Assembly: GCA_022376515.1 (NCBI GenBank)
Contig: WTXI01000106.1
Coordinates: 1 to 64,000 of the forward strand
Reading direction: 5' to 3'
From: Lactifluus volemus
Lineage: Eukaryota > Basidiomycota > Agaricomycetes > Russulales > Russulaceae
Length of the DNA stretch: 64,000 nt
Below, one piece after another: positions 10,074-19,982 of the stretch. Below the pieces are notes generated by a model. The model saw only the letters and a list, made by a program, of their open reading frames with translations. It ran no database searches and was not told the origin of the DNA. Position 1 is the stretch's first letter; each line of letters opens with the position of its first letter. Both the position numbers and the translations under genes were made by a program.

Positions 10074-11114
10074 TCAGTCTTTGTTTAGGTTTCGGATTTT
10101 TGATGCTCTTCTGAAGTGTGCCGCAGATGTTTCAGCCTTTGCTTGTATGGTTATGTTATTTTTGAACTGTGCCCAGAGGGTTTGCGCATTTTCATTCTGT
10201 CGGCTTGCTGGGTTTAGGTGCTCTAGTTTGTGTTCAAGGGCTTTGCCTAGTTTTTGAGTTTTGTTCATTAGTTTTTTGTTGTGTAGGGCGTTTAGGGGCC
10301 AGGTCCATCTTCCTGTGCCGATGAACGTGGCGGTTTTGGGTGTGAAACAAATGGAGACCATCCAGTGGTCCATTGGGACTGTGCTGGGGCCTATGTACCA
10401 GTCGAATGTGAGGTTTGTTTTCTGTTTTGTGATGTATATTCTATCTAATCTGGATTTAATTTGGGCATTGTTGTGTGTCGTGCGGTATGTGTATTCACAT
10501 GTTCCAGGGTGCTCATGTCTCCACTGATCTATCACTTCTAGGTCCTGTCTCAGGTTTCTAAGGGCTTCCGTGGTGTTTGAGTTGTCTAGTTTGGGCGGCA
10601 CTCTGTCTATGGTGTCCTCAGTTAGGTTGAAGTCTCTGAGGAGGAAGTCAGGTCTTGGGATGTTGTGCCTGGTTCTTTGGGCTTCGAGTTTTTGCCAAAA
10701 GGGTCTGTGTTCCGTTCTGTTGTTGGGGGCATATACATTTATGAGTTTCATTTCCTTGTTTTCATGCCATTTTATTTTTAGGGACAGGGCGCGTCCTGGT
10801 ATTAGCATGTGCATTTTGATTCGGTGTAGGTTTATTAGGTCTTTATTGATCATGAAAGCGACACCAGCCAATGTCCTTGGTGCCTGTTCGCTTTCGGAGT
10901 TATAGATTTGGAGCCTTTTTTGGAAGATCTCTTTTATGCTTGAGGTGAGCGCGTCGTCAAGGTGTGTTTCTTGGAGGGCAAGGATAGCTATGTTCTCTTG
11001 TTTCATTGTTGCATTAATTTCTGACCATTTCTCAAAACCATTTCTATTTTCTGCACTGACGTGCAGGCCATTCATGTTGAGTGTTGCGATTTTTATGTTG
11101 GCTCTTTTTCTCAT
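10074..11114 (-). pseudogene. LINE ORF2, N-terminal APE-type endonuclease
   Basis: The frame starts with ATG at 11114 and shows the apurinic-type endonuclease signature in order: 'TLNMNGLH' (Asn), 'LALQETHLDD' (Glu), 'INVYAPN', 'FLLRDFNLTED' (usual GDFN, so Gly is Arg here), 'SRLDRIY' and 'MDHWMVSICF' (catalytic Asp-His). The remaining 100 residues are the linker towards the reverse transcriptase. The frame is cut at 10073 by solo LTR A and resumes at about 9128 ('ECILQDEHF'). The enzyme would nick target DNA to prime reverse transcription. Confidence 0.85.
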
Positions 11115-11811
11115 TCCTTTCTTTTTAGGCTGCGTTGGTCTGTGGATCTCTCGGGTTGAGATTTTGTTTCGTGTGTTTTGGGGTGTGGATGTGGGTGTGG
11201 GTGTGGCGTGGCGTGGGTTTGCACGCCTCCTGTTGCTGAGGGTTGGTGGGTTGACTCTAGGGCTTTTTTGGCGGTTGTTTGGTGTGTGATTTTCGTGGTG
11301 GTTGCTGTGTGGGTTCTCTGCTCTTATGTCTGAGCTTAGGTGTTCTGTTGTGTGGCTTTCATGTGTAGGGCTATCGCTGTAATCTCTTATGGTTATGTGT
11401 GCATTTTCGGGTGTGTGTTGTTCGCGTTGGGGTTGATTTTCCTCATGGTGGTTATTGTTTATGTAGTTTTCTCTTATGTCTGAGCTTGGGTTTTCTGTTG
11501 CGTGGTATTCATGTGTGGGGCTATCGCCACGTTCTCTTAGGTGTGTGTGGGGGTATCAGGTGTGTGGTGTTCGTGTTGAGGGTGGTTTGCACTGTGGGTG
11601 GGTGTGCTCATGGTGGGTTAAGTTAGGGTTTGGTTTAGCGGTTTATTGTCTGAGCGGGGGTGTTTATTATGCTTTGGCTATGTACATGGTGGCTATGTTT
11701 AATTACGTTTTACTGCGTTTTTGTGGGTGACGTTTAGTAGGGAAAGTTACGGTTTACGCTCCTCCTCGGGGCTGGGCGTCTTTTGTGGGGTCCTTCCGGG
11801 TATGGGAGGGA
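11115..11811 (-). other. spacer between LINE ORF1 and ORF2
   Basis: This part is G/T-rich on the plus strand, with diverged tandem stretches (GTTGTGTGG, GTCTGAGCTTGGGTT and GGTGTGTGTTG repeated at about 11340 and 11480). I see no open frame that looks like a protein. In minus-strand terms it is a C/A-rich inter-ORF leader. Confidence 0.5.
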
Positions 11812-14054
11812 TCAACGGGTGCGGTTAGGTTGCTCCATGGGCTGGTTGCACTTGGGCCTGTTGGGTCCACTCGGGCCTTTCCAACCTTGTAGTTTGGGGA
11901 AGGGGCAGAGCCCCTTCGGGTGGTCTTTACCATGGCATAGCCGGCAGTGGAATTTGTTTAGTTTGATGTGGGCTCGACCTAGGGTCGAGGAGCAGTAGAT
12001 GTGTTTGCGAAGGAAGTTGCGGGTGTCTAGCCATATTCCAGTGTTGGGGAGGAGGGAGCTGTCTGCGTACACATTGAAGTGGGGGTCATCGCGTCCGCCT
12101 TCCATTTTTATCTCGAGGTGCTTTATGTCAATTGAGTCGATGTACCTGTTTATTTCGTGGTAGAGAGCGTTTTGGAAGAAGGGAGGGGTTTCCTGTAGGA
12201 AGGTATCAAAGAAGGCTTTGGAGTTGGAGTCTTTCCATGTTTTCAGGATGAGTTCTTTGATGTTGTCTTTGGAGTGGGTTGCTATGCCACTTATGGTGAA
12301 GAGGAAGGAGGGTCTTTTGGGGGAAAGGGGATGATCTCGAAGGTAAGGTTTTGGGAGGCCCAGACCTGTCTGTTATGGTTATGCGGGCCGTCCGGCCCAT
12401 TTCTTACCGCTTTCCGTCCATTTTTCGACTTGTGTTATGACCTAGGATCCCTTTCCTTGGCTAGCCCCCTCTGTTTATCTTCTAGGGGCTGTGCATCGCT
12501 ATTTTGGACGTGTATTTGACTCAGGGATCATGACTCAAATCTTGAGTCAGCGTTCTTGACTCAGATCTTGAGTCAGACGCACTGAGTCAGTTCTTGAATC
12601 ATCAGAACTGACTCAGGTCCTTAGTCAATGGTCTTGACTTCGCTACTTTACTGTGACCTTTGTAGGATAGTTGGCTGGCCCTCTGTACGCATAAATAGGG
12701 CCCTATGGACGAGCTAAAGCCCCAGCTTCAGCTTCGTCGAGAATCACAGTTGTTGCTTGACACTCAATCTCCCTCTCTTTTCTTGTGCATCCCCTCTTCG
12801 TACCTTTGGTTAAGGTACCCTCGCACCACAATCAGAACATCTGTTAGCCTGTTTACGCCCTTGTAAACAAGCTCACAGACGCCCTGAACCTTGTACGAAA
12901 TCGAGGGTGAAGGATTGTCTAATTCCTTCCCCTTCATTTCGCACAAACCTTAGTTCAACCTCCAACGAGTGTTCTTGGAAGGCGAGCATCCCTTGCATTC
13001 CAATTACACTCGCGCCCACATTGCGGTTGAACTTACAGATCGTCCATCTGCCACCGTCTATCCTCTTTGGGAACGGTAACTCCGACCATCGCGTGCGCTG
13101 GCCCGTACTACCCGCCTCACGCGATACCAAACCGAGAGTTCGCACAGTCAAGTCTATCCTTCACAGGAACTCGCCTGCGTGTCCCTCATTGATTAATTGA
13201 AGCTCACTCCGAGCCACGGTCCCTGTGAACCGTGACACTGTCTGTCCATGAGAAGGGCGACATCATTGTCCGATAAATTGTGGATAAGGAACGTCATCGG
13301 GGTTTTGATTTTGGTCTCTTGGCAGACAATGGGGGCTTTGGACAGTTCTGCTACGGAGACGTTTGTCAGACTGGTAATTTCTTTGATTGCGGTCATTAGG
13401 TCTTTCGCAATATCTCGGTGGTTCGGGATATAGTGGACGTCTGTACTGAAGGGGTGTGCGAGTACTTTCCCAGTGATGACTTCGAAGGTCCAGTCTTGGA
13501 TTTGGTTGGGGTCAATGTTTACTAGGGGTCCCATGAGGTGTTCCTCATGTATTTCTGGCATTTTGATATCTAGGTAGCTTTCTCGTGGGTGGGGTTTCGG
13601 CGTTCCTTGTGCTCTCGGGTTTCCCCTCACGGTGACGGCTGCGAGTTGGGCCATCATTTCGGTGTTCTTGGGCTCAACTGGTGGTCCTGCCTTTTTTGTT
13701 TGTCCTTTGGCTGTGTGGGGTTCTTGTGCGACCTCATTGTTGGGCTTGTTCTGGGGCTACTGGGGTGTCTTGGTTGGGGGGTGGGGATGTCTCATCCTGC
13801 AGTTTTTTCCTTTTAAGTGCTTCGGTGCAGGGAGAGGGGGGGGGGGATTGACTTTCCGAGCCTCTGAGGAAGCGGGAGGTATGGATCGTGAAGGGAGGGG
13901 GGGTCAGTGGGGTGGTTTCATTGGGGCGTTTGGGAGTAGGTTCGGTGATGGAGTCCGAGAGAGTGCGTTTTCTTTTGTTTTCTGGGTTGAGTACTGGAGT
14001 TCCCGGTTCGTCGGTGAGCATAGGTTCTGGGGCAGTGTCCATGTTCAAGTGCAT
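11812..14054 (-). pseudogene. LINE ORF1 (nucleic-acid-binding protein), split by a solo LTR and a frameshift
   Basis: Three pieces form one ORF1. The first, 14054-13737, starts with ATG and is rich in Pro, Ser, Thr and Lys. A one-base slip near 13735 leads to the second, 13657-13243, a conserved globular part ('DWTFEVITGKVL', 'APIVCQETKIKTPMTF'). Solo LTR A interrupts at 13237-12371. The third, about 12365-11812, ends with a zinc knuckle 'CRLCHGKDHPKGLCPFP' (C-x2-C-x4-H-x4-C). Such knuckles are usual in ORF1 of fungal Tad1-like LINEs, where the protein is thought to coat the RNA. Without the LTR the protein would be about 455 residues. Confidence 0.75.
12371..13237 (+). mobile_element. solo LTR, family A, copy 2 (inserted in LINE ORF1)
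   Basis: An 867-bp block begins TGTTATGGTT and ends AACCGTGACA. It is flanked by the 5-bp duplication CTGTC (12366-12370 and 13238-13242). It is closely similar to copy 1, including the TGA(C/G)TCA cluster (seven intact sites, one changed) and the TATA-like box near 12693. It lacks about 70 bases found in copy 1. It splits ORF1 of the LINE. Confidence 0.92.
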
Positions 14055-14579
14055 GTGGGATTACGGGCGGTTGGATGGTTTGGTTGTAGTTTGGTGTTGG
14101 GGGGGGGTTGTTTTTTTGGGGGGTGCGCTGTTAGGGGTATGCCTTGGCGGGTGTGGGTGTTTTGGGTTAGTGTTGTCGAAGCGATATTGGTTGATGTGAG
14201 GGTGGTTGTGGTGCCTTGTGTGGTTATTGGGGGGGGCAGTGCGCAGGTTGGGGTGGTTGAGGGGGGTCTACGGAGGGGTCATTTGTTTGTGCGTTGGGGG
14301 TGGCATTTTGTTTCTATCTTATATAGGGGGGGTTGGGGGGCATTAAGGGCGTTTTCTAGTAGGCTGCACGTTCATTTTATGGGTCAGGTTTCTTTTATTA
14401 TTGGTGTGTGGGGCGTTAGGTGGGTATCATTGGTGGTGGATATATTTACATGTGGGTTTTATGGTTTTGTGCTCTTGCAAGTTTATTTTGGAGGGGGTTT
14501 TCCTCCTTGGGGGGGTGATGGTGTTTACTGTGTGCGAGTATTTTTACTTGGACAACCTGGCTCACGCTGTGGCATAAGA

Positions 14580-14608
14580 GTACCTGAACATGGTGGTGGT
14601 TCAGGTAC
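14580..14608. other. stem-loop at the 5' end of the Tad1-like LINE
   Basis: A perfect 10-bp stem (GTACCTGAAC / GTTCAGGTAC) with a 9-base loop lies about 14 bases inside the LINE 5' end. In the RNA it would be a 5'-terminal hairpin. Whether it is typical of the family is unknown. Confidence 0.6.
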
Positions 14609-14641
14609 AAGGTCCCCTTTCACTTATTTTCACTTATTTTT

Positions 14642-14997
14642 ATTTTTATTTTCACTTAAAATTGGGTCAATTTCAACATTTGAGTGAGTCTCAAGCATGT
14701 TTAAGTGAGATTTAAGCACTTTTAAGAACATTTTAAGCAAAATATATTTGAGATTACACTACAACATTAATAACTAGGACAAGGCTCATGGGAAAAATGC
14801 AGGAGGCACAGGAAATGTGGAAGCTGCAGGAGATGCTGACAAAGCAGAATAAGACAGCACCACAAGTCACAGAAGTCAGTCCCTGCTCCAACTACAGGAG
14901 CTTCACGAGCTCACACTCATACTCAACCCCAAACCAACAGATGCAGATCTCCTGTTAACATCTCATAGAGGTGGAGAAAGAGAGCGCAGATAGTTAA
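14642..14997. other. TIR copy 2 interior, no gene
   Basis: The sequence resumes the subterminal zone of TIR copy 2 (AATTGGGTCAATTTCAAC, TTTTAAG units) and then becomes mixed sequence without a credible coding frame. Confidence 0.5.
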
Positions 14998-15169
14998 CAT
15001 CAGGAAAACCCATTTTGCCTTAAACTGTATTAGATGCTCCTTAAAGCTTACTTAAGATGTTGGTAATTAGATCCTCAACTTACCAACATTGAGGATCTAA
15101 TTACCAACATCTTAAGTAAGCTTTAAGGAGCATCTAATACAGTTTAAGGCAAAATGGGTTTTCCTGATG
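14998..15169. mobile_element. perfect palindromic MITE (81-bp arms, 10-base loop)
   Basis: The left arm 14998-15078 and right arm 15089-15169 are perfect reverse complements by eye over all 81 positions, separated by ten bases. The ends are CATCAGGAAAA...TTTTCCTGATG, nearly the same as the TIR of element copy 4 (29408-31031). AA flanks both sides (14996-14997, 15170-15171) as a possible 2-bp duplication. A diverged relative at about 41608-41716 shares the core TTAAAGCTTACTTAAG and the GTAATTAGATCC loop side. This looks like a foldback MITE of the CATCAG family inserted into copy 2. A transcript would form a long double-stranded hairpin. Confidence 0.8.
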
Positions 15170-15594
15170 AATGGGAGATGCTGATCTACTCCTTGATATA
15201 CATGCCGGGCTACAGCCACATGATGAAGGTGTGTAGTCAGTGTGGGGGCGAGTGAGACACAGCCCTGTTATTCCAACGCAAAGGAGAAACAGAACCCTGT
15301 CGAGGTGGTGGAGAAGCACTATCCCTATGTGAGCGGGAGCGATAATGTGGGAAACGCGAAGGGGACTGTGACATAGAGCGAGAGTGGGCTGGAGGAGATT
15401 AACGTCGATGAGAGATGGGTGGTGGAGATCTGCGCAGGGGTGGCCTGTTGTCCCGATAATCACACTGCGGAGTTGGTGGGGCTGTATCTCTCCTCTTCCC
15501 GCTCTGTAAATATGGTATCAAGGATTCTGCCAAGGAATGAGTCAAACAACTGAGACTAGTAACAGAAAGAAATACCTCCGAACTGAGCGGACAA

Positions 15595-15905
15595 TTGCGA
15601 TTTGATCCCAGCCATATACATCGTGCTCAAGAGCTTACTGACACAGATGTTCGCATGGTGCAAATTTTCCACGTGCTCGCTGTGGTCATGTTCGTGCCCG
15701 GTGTGGTGGCGGATCCGGCATTCAGCGCTGCATTTGCCTTGTTCGTATTTGCAGAGTACGTGTGGTACTTTGTGTTGTACCCGCTAGGCACGGCTGTGCA
15801 TGTGTTTATGAGTGACTTTTTGGACTCCAAGGATAGCGGGATGGCCATCTTGAGCCACTTTTACTTGCTGACTGGGTGCGCGGGCTTTGTGGCTCGAGGC
15901 GTAAG
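15595..15905 (+). pseudogene. captured dolichol kinase fragment inside TIR copy 2
   Basis: The 105-codon frame reads 'VQIFHVLAVVMFVPG', then hydrophobic segments, 'FAEYVWYF', and 'FLDSKDSGMAILSHFYLLTGCA'. This order (FH-LAV--F-PG, E-Y-R/W, FLD-KDSG--ILSH-YLL-GCA) is what I know from the C-terminal membrane domain of fungal dolichol kinase (Sec59 type), an ER enzyme that phosphorylates dolichol. After GCA a small indel destroys the expected L-P-L-W-L-E, which is still readable in another frame (CTTTGTGGCTCGAG). A splice-donor-like GTAAGT follows at 15901. Only about 100 residues of a protein of several hundred are present, so this is a fragment carried by the transposon. Confidence 0.65.
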
Positions 15906-15949
15906 TTGTTGAGCGGATGCATGCGACGACATTCACAAGCAGGTGACAA

Positions 15950-16640
15950 AGTCATAAAATGACAGGCGCAGGAAGCGCAGGTGGCCCAGGAGGTGGTGGA
16001 GGTGGCAGAGGCGGCAGGGCAGGAGGAGGTGGCGGAGGTAGAGGCGAAAAAAGAAGAAAAACACCAGGACGCATTAGGTTTGAGCAGGCAGAGTGACAAC
16101 ATACCGGGGAGGTGCAGAACATGTTGGCGCAGGCAGCGTGACACCATGGACCGTCTGGCAGTGCCAATGGGTCCAGGAGGTGCGCGATATGGAGGTGAAT
16201 GCGGCGGAGGAGACAGAAGTGGCCCAGGAGGCCCAAGAGGAGGTGGTGCAGGTGGTGGTGCAGGAGGAGGCAGTGGAGGCGGAAAGAAGGGAAAAAAAAA
16301 AGTTAGGCACGTTGGGGTGGGGCAGGCTGACAATGTACTGAGGAGGGTGCAGAAGAGGCCGACATAGGTAGCATGACGCTGTGGACCACCCAGCAGTGCC
16401 AGTGGGTCCAGGAGCCGCACAATGTAGAGGTGGCGAAAGTGGTGGAGGCGGCGCGGAGGAAGAGAGAAAAAAGGCAGGGATGCTGAGACGTGTGGCAGGG
16501 CAAGACAGCAAGCAGTGGTAGCGACATCAGAGGCAAGACAGCGACAGAGGGGGACAGAGGGAAGGATAGGTGCAGACAACAAGAGGCATGAAAATGATGA
16601 GGCAAACGAAAATCAACATCAAGCAAACAAGAGTAAACAA
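15950..16640. other. GC-rich core of TIR copy 2, GGAGG repeats
   Basis: Imperfect repeats of CCCAGGAGG, GGAGGTGG and CAGGAGGC run through this stretch. They align in type with 1800-2450 of copy 1. Long frames in either strand are Gly/Glu- or Pro/Leu-rich repeats and are not believable proteins. The tail to 17202 is the TTAAG-rich right subterminal zone. Confidence 0.6.
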
Positions 16641-17353
16641 CTGATGCAGGTGCACCAGAATGACTTAGCAAAAATTTTGTGACTTTGGCAAAAACTTTGC
16701 GACTTCACAAAATTTTCAGTGTGCTTAGCTAATTATGTGATAATTAAGCAACTTTAAGCAACTTTAAGCGAATTTAAGTGACTTTAAGCAACTGTATATG
16801 TTTAAGTAACAATTAAGCAAACACAATAACTAGTAACCGGTGAACCAATTGTTTTTAAGTGGTTTTAAGTGACAATTAAGCAACACCTGATAATCAAGCA
16901 ACTGGTAAGTGCAGTAAGCAGTCAACAAGATGTTTTAAGTGCAATTAAGTACACAGACATGACACTTAAGCAGTTGATTAAAAATCACGTGACCACTTTG
17001 CTTAAAAATGGGCATCGCTTAACTTGCTTAATTGTGCTTAAATGACTTAATTGTCTTAAGCATCGCTTAATGTACTTAAAACTACTTAAAAAGCAATCTT
17101 AAGCAATTTTAAGTGCATTTTAAGCATGTTTTAAGCACATTTTAAGTAAAACATTTTAAGTGACTTTAAGTAACTTTAAGCTGCTTGGACATTTTGCTAA
17201 TGCTGCTGAGCTAGGGCTGTTATAATATAGCTCAGTGTGAAGAGAATGAATGCTAAGGTGCTGCTGCTTAAGGCAGGGGTTTTTATCTTCATATTGAGTG
17301 TGCTATGTGAAGGGTAATAGAGGCTCCAATGGAGTCAAAAGTGCTTGAAAGTA

Positions 17354-17996
17354 CAGTAGACTTGCTCATAATGCATGACATAATAATGCATAAATTTGAT
17401 AATGCATCATATTTTTGATCTCCCGACATTGTTCCCACTGTAAATACAACAATAATGCATAATACATAATGCATAGGCTTAGTGAGGAATTTATGCATTA
17501 CTAGAGGGGCTTAAATAGAGATTGTCCTGCCCTGTGAGGTGTAGAATCGCTCAAACACTTGCTTTGAAGTGGGCTGGATGACATAATGTGCAAAAGCTGG
17601 CCCTAAACATTGTTGGCAAATGGCCTTACATGGTGCACCATCAAAAAAAAGGCTGAGAATGGTCATTATTGGTCTGTGCCACTATCTACGATGCCAGCAC
17701 ATCTAAAATGCAAGCCATGCAACAAGCCCATCTTACTGCCCAGACCTCTGAAACAGCCAAAATGTACCAGCACCCAGGATACCCCTCGCACTGCTGCCCA
17801 ACCATCAGAAGCTACGACACGACAAAACCTCACTCTTGCAGACTGGCTAACTGTCTATGCCTTTATTGATGCTCATCCTGCTGTGACACAAGGTGATGTT
17901 GTCAGGCACTTTGCGACTCTTAAAACAGGAAAGCTTATCTTCAATCAATCAACCTTATCTTGGAAACTTGAGCTAGTGGGCCATTACTTTGTATAG
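17354..17996 (+). mobile_element. pogo/Tigger-like transposon relic, left part
   Basis: A likely left terminus CAGTAGACTTGCTCATAATG begins at 17354 directly after TA (17352-17353), the duplicated target of Tc1/mariner-type elements. It is followed by several ATAATGCAT units. I cannot find the matching right end before the next elements. The short ORF at 17610 contains the expected DNA-binding domain, but there is no DDE catalytic domain here. The element is therefore truncated. Confidence 0.5.
17610..17996 (+). pseudogene. CENP-B/pogo-type helix-turn-helix protein, truncated
   Basis: The frame has 128 codons. Residues about 1-75 are a low-complexity, Lys/Pro/Thr-rich lead. From about residue 80, 'LTLADWLTVYAFIDAHP' and 'TQGDVVRHFATLK' followed by 'LIFNQSTLSWKL' match the pattern of the CENP-B N-terminal helix-turn-helix (helix, turn 'TQ--V--HF', recognition helix ending in 'S-WL'), which binds the transposon ends in pogo/Tigger elements. 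The frame stops at TAG at 17994, well before any catalytic domain. It sits 250 bases inside the putative TIR, in the right orientation. Confidence 0.5.
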
Positions 17997-18475
17997 CATG
18001 TCTGAGTTCTCCCATATTGTAGATATGCATATAAATGCAATCCTCTGCTCACATCACAGAATAAATGCAACACAATAAAAACTACATTGAAACTATTCTG
18101 CACACCATAATAGTATCAAATAGTAAAACTTTACATAATGTCTGTAACTAGTGACCACAAAATGTTGAAATTTAAATCACATTATACTATTTAGTTCAGC
18201 AAGCCACCCATATGAATGACCATTGCCTTTCCGCCTACTGCATCTTGATCATCTTGACCCAACCAACCATCTGTTGCATGTCAATGTAATCTTCTTCCCA
18301 CCACATTTCATTCTAATTCGCTACTTTAGCATTGTACTAGTAATGTTGACCACATGCAACTAAACACTATGATTCAATTAACCAGAACTCATAGCATTGA
18401 ATGCATTCACATTGGCTTTCGCATATCGTACTTAGCATATCATATACAGATGTTACAATACCATTTACATATTTA
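17997..18475. other. AT-rich intergenic stretch
   Basis: No credible coding frame, repeat end or RNA gene is visible. It probably contains the junction between the pogo-like relic and the peptidase-like gene to the right. Confidence 0.4.
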
Positions 18476-19333
18476 TTACGTTACATGAGAATCGTTGCAG
18501 ATATATATTGCTAAAATAGAATCGCTCATCAGAATTGAAGACATGTTTGACAACTCATAAACTAAACGTTTACCTGTAAATATGCCATCGTGAAACCAAA
18601 CCATGCCATTACAATTTACAACCCTAGCTGTGAAATGTTCGCATGAAAAATAGATTACACCACGCAGATTATACAGGTGATGTGAGCCATTTGCGTTGAT
18701 ATGTAGAATAGGTTCTAACACGCATAGTCCTTTCCACAATACTACACTTATCAAAGGAGGATGTAACACAAATGAAAAGGAGCAAATCAAGTCTATTCCA
18801 CATTCACAACACAGAGACGATGAAGGGGCAGTAAAATTTTCTATGTATTGTTGCATGGTATAGTGTGTGGGAGCAGCCGGCGTCATAATTTCACACGAAT
18901 CAGTCATTCTTTTGTCAGTGTCCACTGTGTGGTCATTACAACAACGACAGAAAGATCTCATAATAGGAGATGAAGATACCAACAATCAATTCATAACAGC
19001 GTGGGCACTTGTATAACACCCAAATGCAAACTCATCATCCAACCTTGAAAAGTGATGTCTCATAAAATCACATATCTGTTCTAAGGTATAAGATGCCGTT
19101 TCCAATCAAGAATTCACATGCGAATTAAATAAGTTAATCAAACAATCAAGAAGATCATTGCTTAATTCATTCCATGCACTTGCTATCACATCAGGATCTT
19201 CGTGCCAAATATTGAAAAGTATAGTGATTATTGCATCGTATGTGTTGGAGATTGGACATAAGCCAGCCCTAAAGTGGCTGCGCACGGACCATTGACGACA
19301 GATCGTCGAATTCGCTAGTCTATCCTTTTTCAA
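18476..19333 (-). pseudogene. ubiquitin-peptidase-like gene fragment next to the Helitron
   Basis: Two minus-strand frames belong together. The upstream one (19333-19106) reads 'RQWSVRSHFRAGLCPISNTYDAI' and 'ILFNIWHEDPDVIASAWNEL', a pattern I associate with the N-terminal catalytic side of USP-like peptidase domains found in many Agaricomycete hypothetical proteins. The downstream one (18985-18476) has Cys-rich 'CRCCNDH' and 'SSLCCECG', then 'LRGVIYFSCEHFTARVV' and 'MVWFHDGIFTG', resembling the His-box region (Y-L-R-G-V-I-Y---HF-AR--W-DG). An intron or break lies between them. The gene lies just downstream of the Helitron helicase in the same orientation. A further homologous stretch is at 54280-54345. 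The assignment is from memory and may be wrong in detail. Confidence 0.45.
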
Positions 19334-19510
19334 CCGCTTGGTACTTTACTAGGGGCTTTGATGCCCACTTTTAATTTTTTCGAGTACCTTCGACTCCACT
19401 ATAGCCCCTCCTCGTATTCACATTGCACATACAACACCATGAGCATATAAGCCCCCGCCTGGTGGGGCAACACCTCAGCGTTTTCATTTCCTCACGCTGA
19501 GGTGAGTATC
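19250..19510 (-). repeat. repeat block shared (inverted) with 54060-54345
   Basis: The complement of this block matches 54060-54345 in order: a CCTCAGCG...CGCTGAGG hairpin (19472-19502), a middle region, and the coding stretch for 'WSVRSHFRAG' (19262-19310). A TATA-like TTATATGC sits at about 19446-19453 on the minus strand and a second G/C hairpin at about 19448-19466. The layout suggests a promoter plus first exon of the peptidase-like gene, duplicated elsewhere. Confidence 0.55.
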
Positions 19511-19982
19511 TTTATCTTTTTTCTTGTAGCTGCAGTAAAACTTAACGACTACCTGTTTAGTTAAACTACAACAGGTTAGCTACGAATACTAGCGTTTTCA
19601 TTTCCTCGCGCTGAGTTAAACTACAACAGTATGCGCAACTGTTATTCTCCCATTGTGTACCAATAGGGGCAAGCACATCAGAAGAAATGTAACTGGTTGT
19701 GTCAGACACACTTGTTTTGCGTCTTTTGATGTGCCTTTGTGATGCCTGAGAATCGTCTGAGTGCTCTCTTTTATTGGACTTGAGTCCCTTAACACTTGAC
19801 TCACGCACTGAAGAATGACAGAGATTGGTTTTCGCCATTGACGTCGTCCTCGAATCCACATTACCTGTAACTACTGGAGATAAATGCAGACTATCTTTTG
19901 TTTTTATGGAATTTATTATGTTCCATTGTATTTCTCCACCTGGTAACTCATTGCTTTCTATGAAGGGGTTGCGCTTATTCCA

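Larger units (their letters stand above)
4134..14622 (-). mobile_element. Tad1-like LINE (non-LTR retrotransposon), nested and split by two solo LTRs
   Basis: The element reads right to left: 5' end near 14622, ORF1 (about 14054-11812), ORF2 with endonuclease, reverse transcriptase and RNase H (about 11114-5322), a long 3' region, and a poly-A tail seen as a T run at 4129-4152. The target duplication is the 19-mer CTTATTTTCACTTATTTTT at 4115-4133 and 14623-14641. It lies in a tandem-repeat zone, so its exact limits are soft. Without the two solo LTRs the LINE is about 8.7 kb. Apart from those insertions it has several stops and frameshifts, so it is dead. Confidence 0.85.
3984..17202. mobile_element. 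CATCAG-family TIR element, copy 2, split by a LINE
   Basis: The left end CATCAGCAAAATGTCC starts at 3984. The right end GGACATTTTGCTAATG stops at 17202, with one mismatch to the left TIR. The target duplication is CT (3982-3983 and 17203-17204). Subterminal sequences align with copy 1 at both ends: the AAGTCGGCCTSCAGGAA block, the AATTGGGTCAATTTCAAC block, and on the right a long TTAAG-rich zone. After removal of the LINE (about 4134-14622) the element is about 2.7 kb, close to copy 1. Its centre contains a perfect 172-bp palindrome (14998-15169) and a dolichol-kinase-like fragment (15595-15905), neither of which is in copy 1. Confidence 0.85.

Noticed and set aside
13632..14687. Plus-strand frame of 351 codons
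   Set aside because: It is antisense to the 5' end and ORF1 of the Tad1-like LINE and is Gly/Val/Trp-rich with no motif. It also crosses the LINE boundary.
19353..19375. Helitron 3' end (CTAG with GGGC...GCCC hairpin)
   Set aside because: The hairpin touches the CTAG directly instead of lying about ten bases away, and it sits inside the promoter-like repeat block. No second copy supports it as a terminus.
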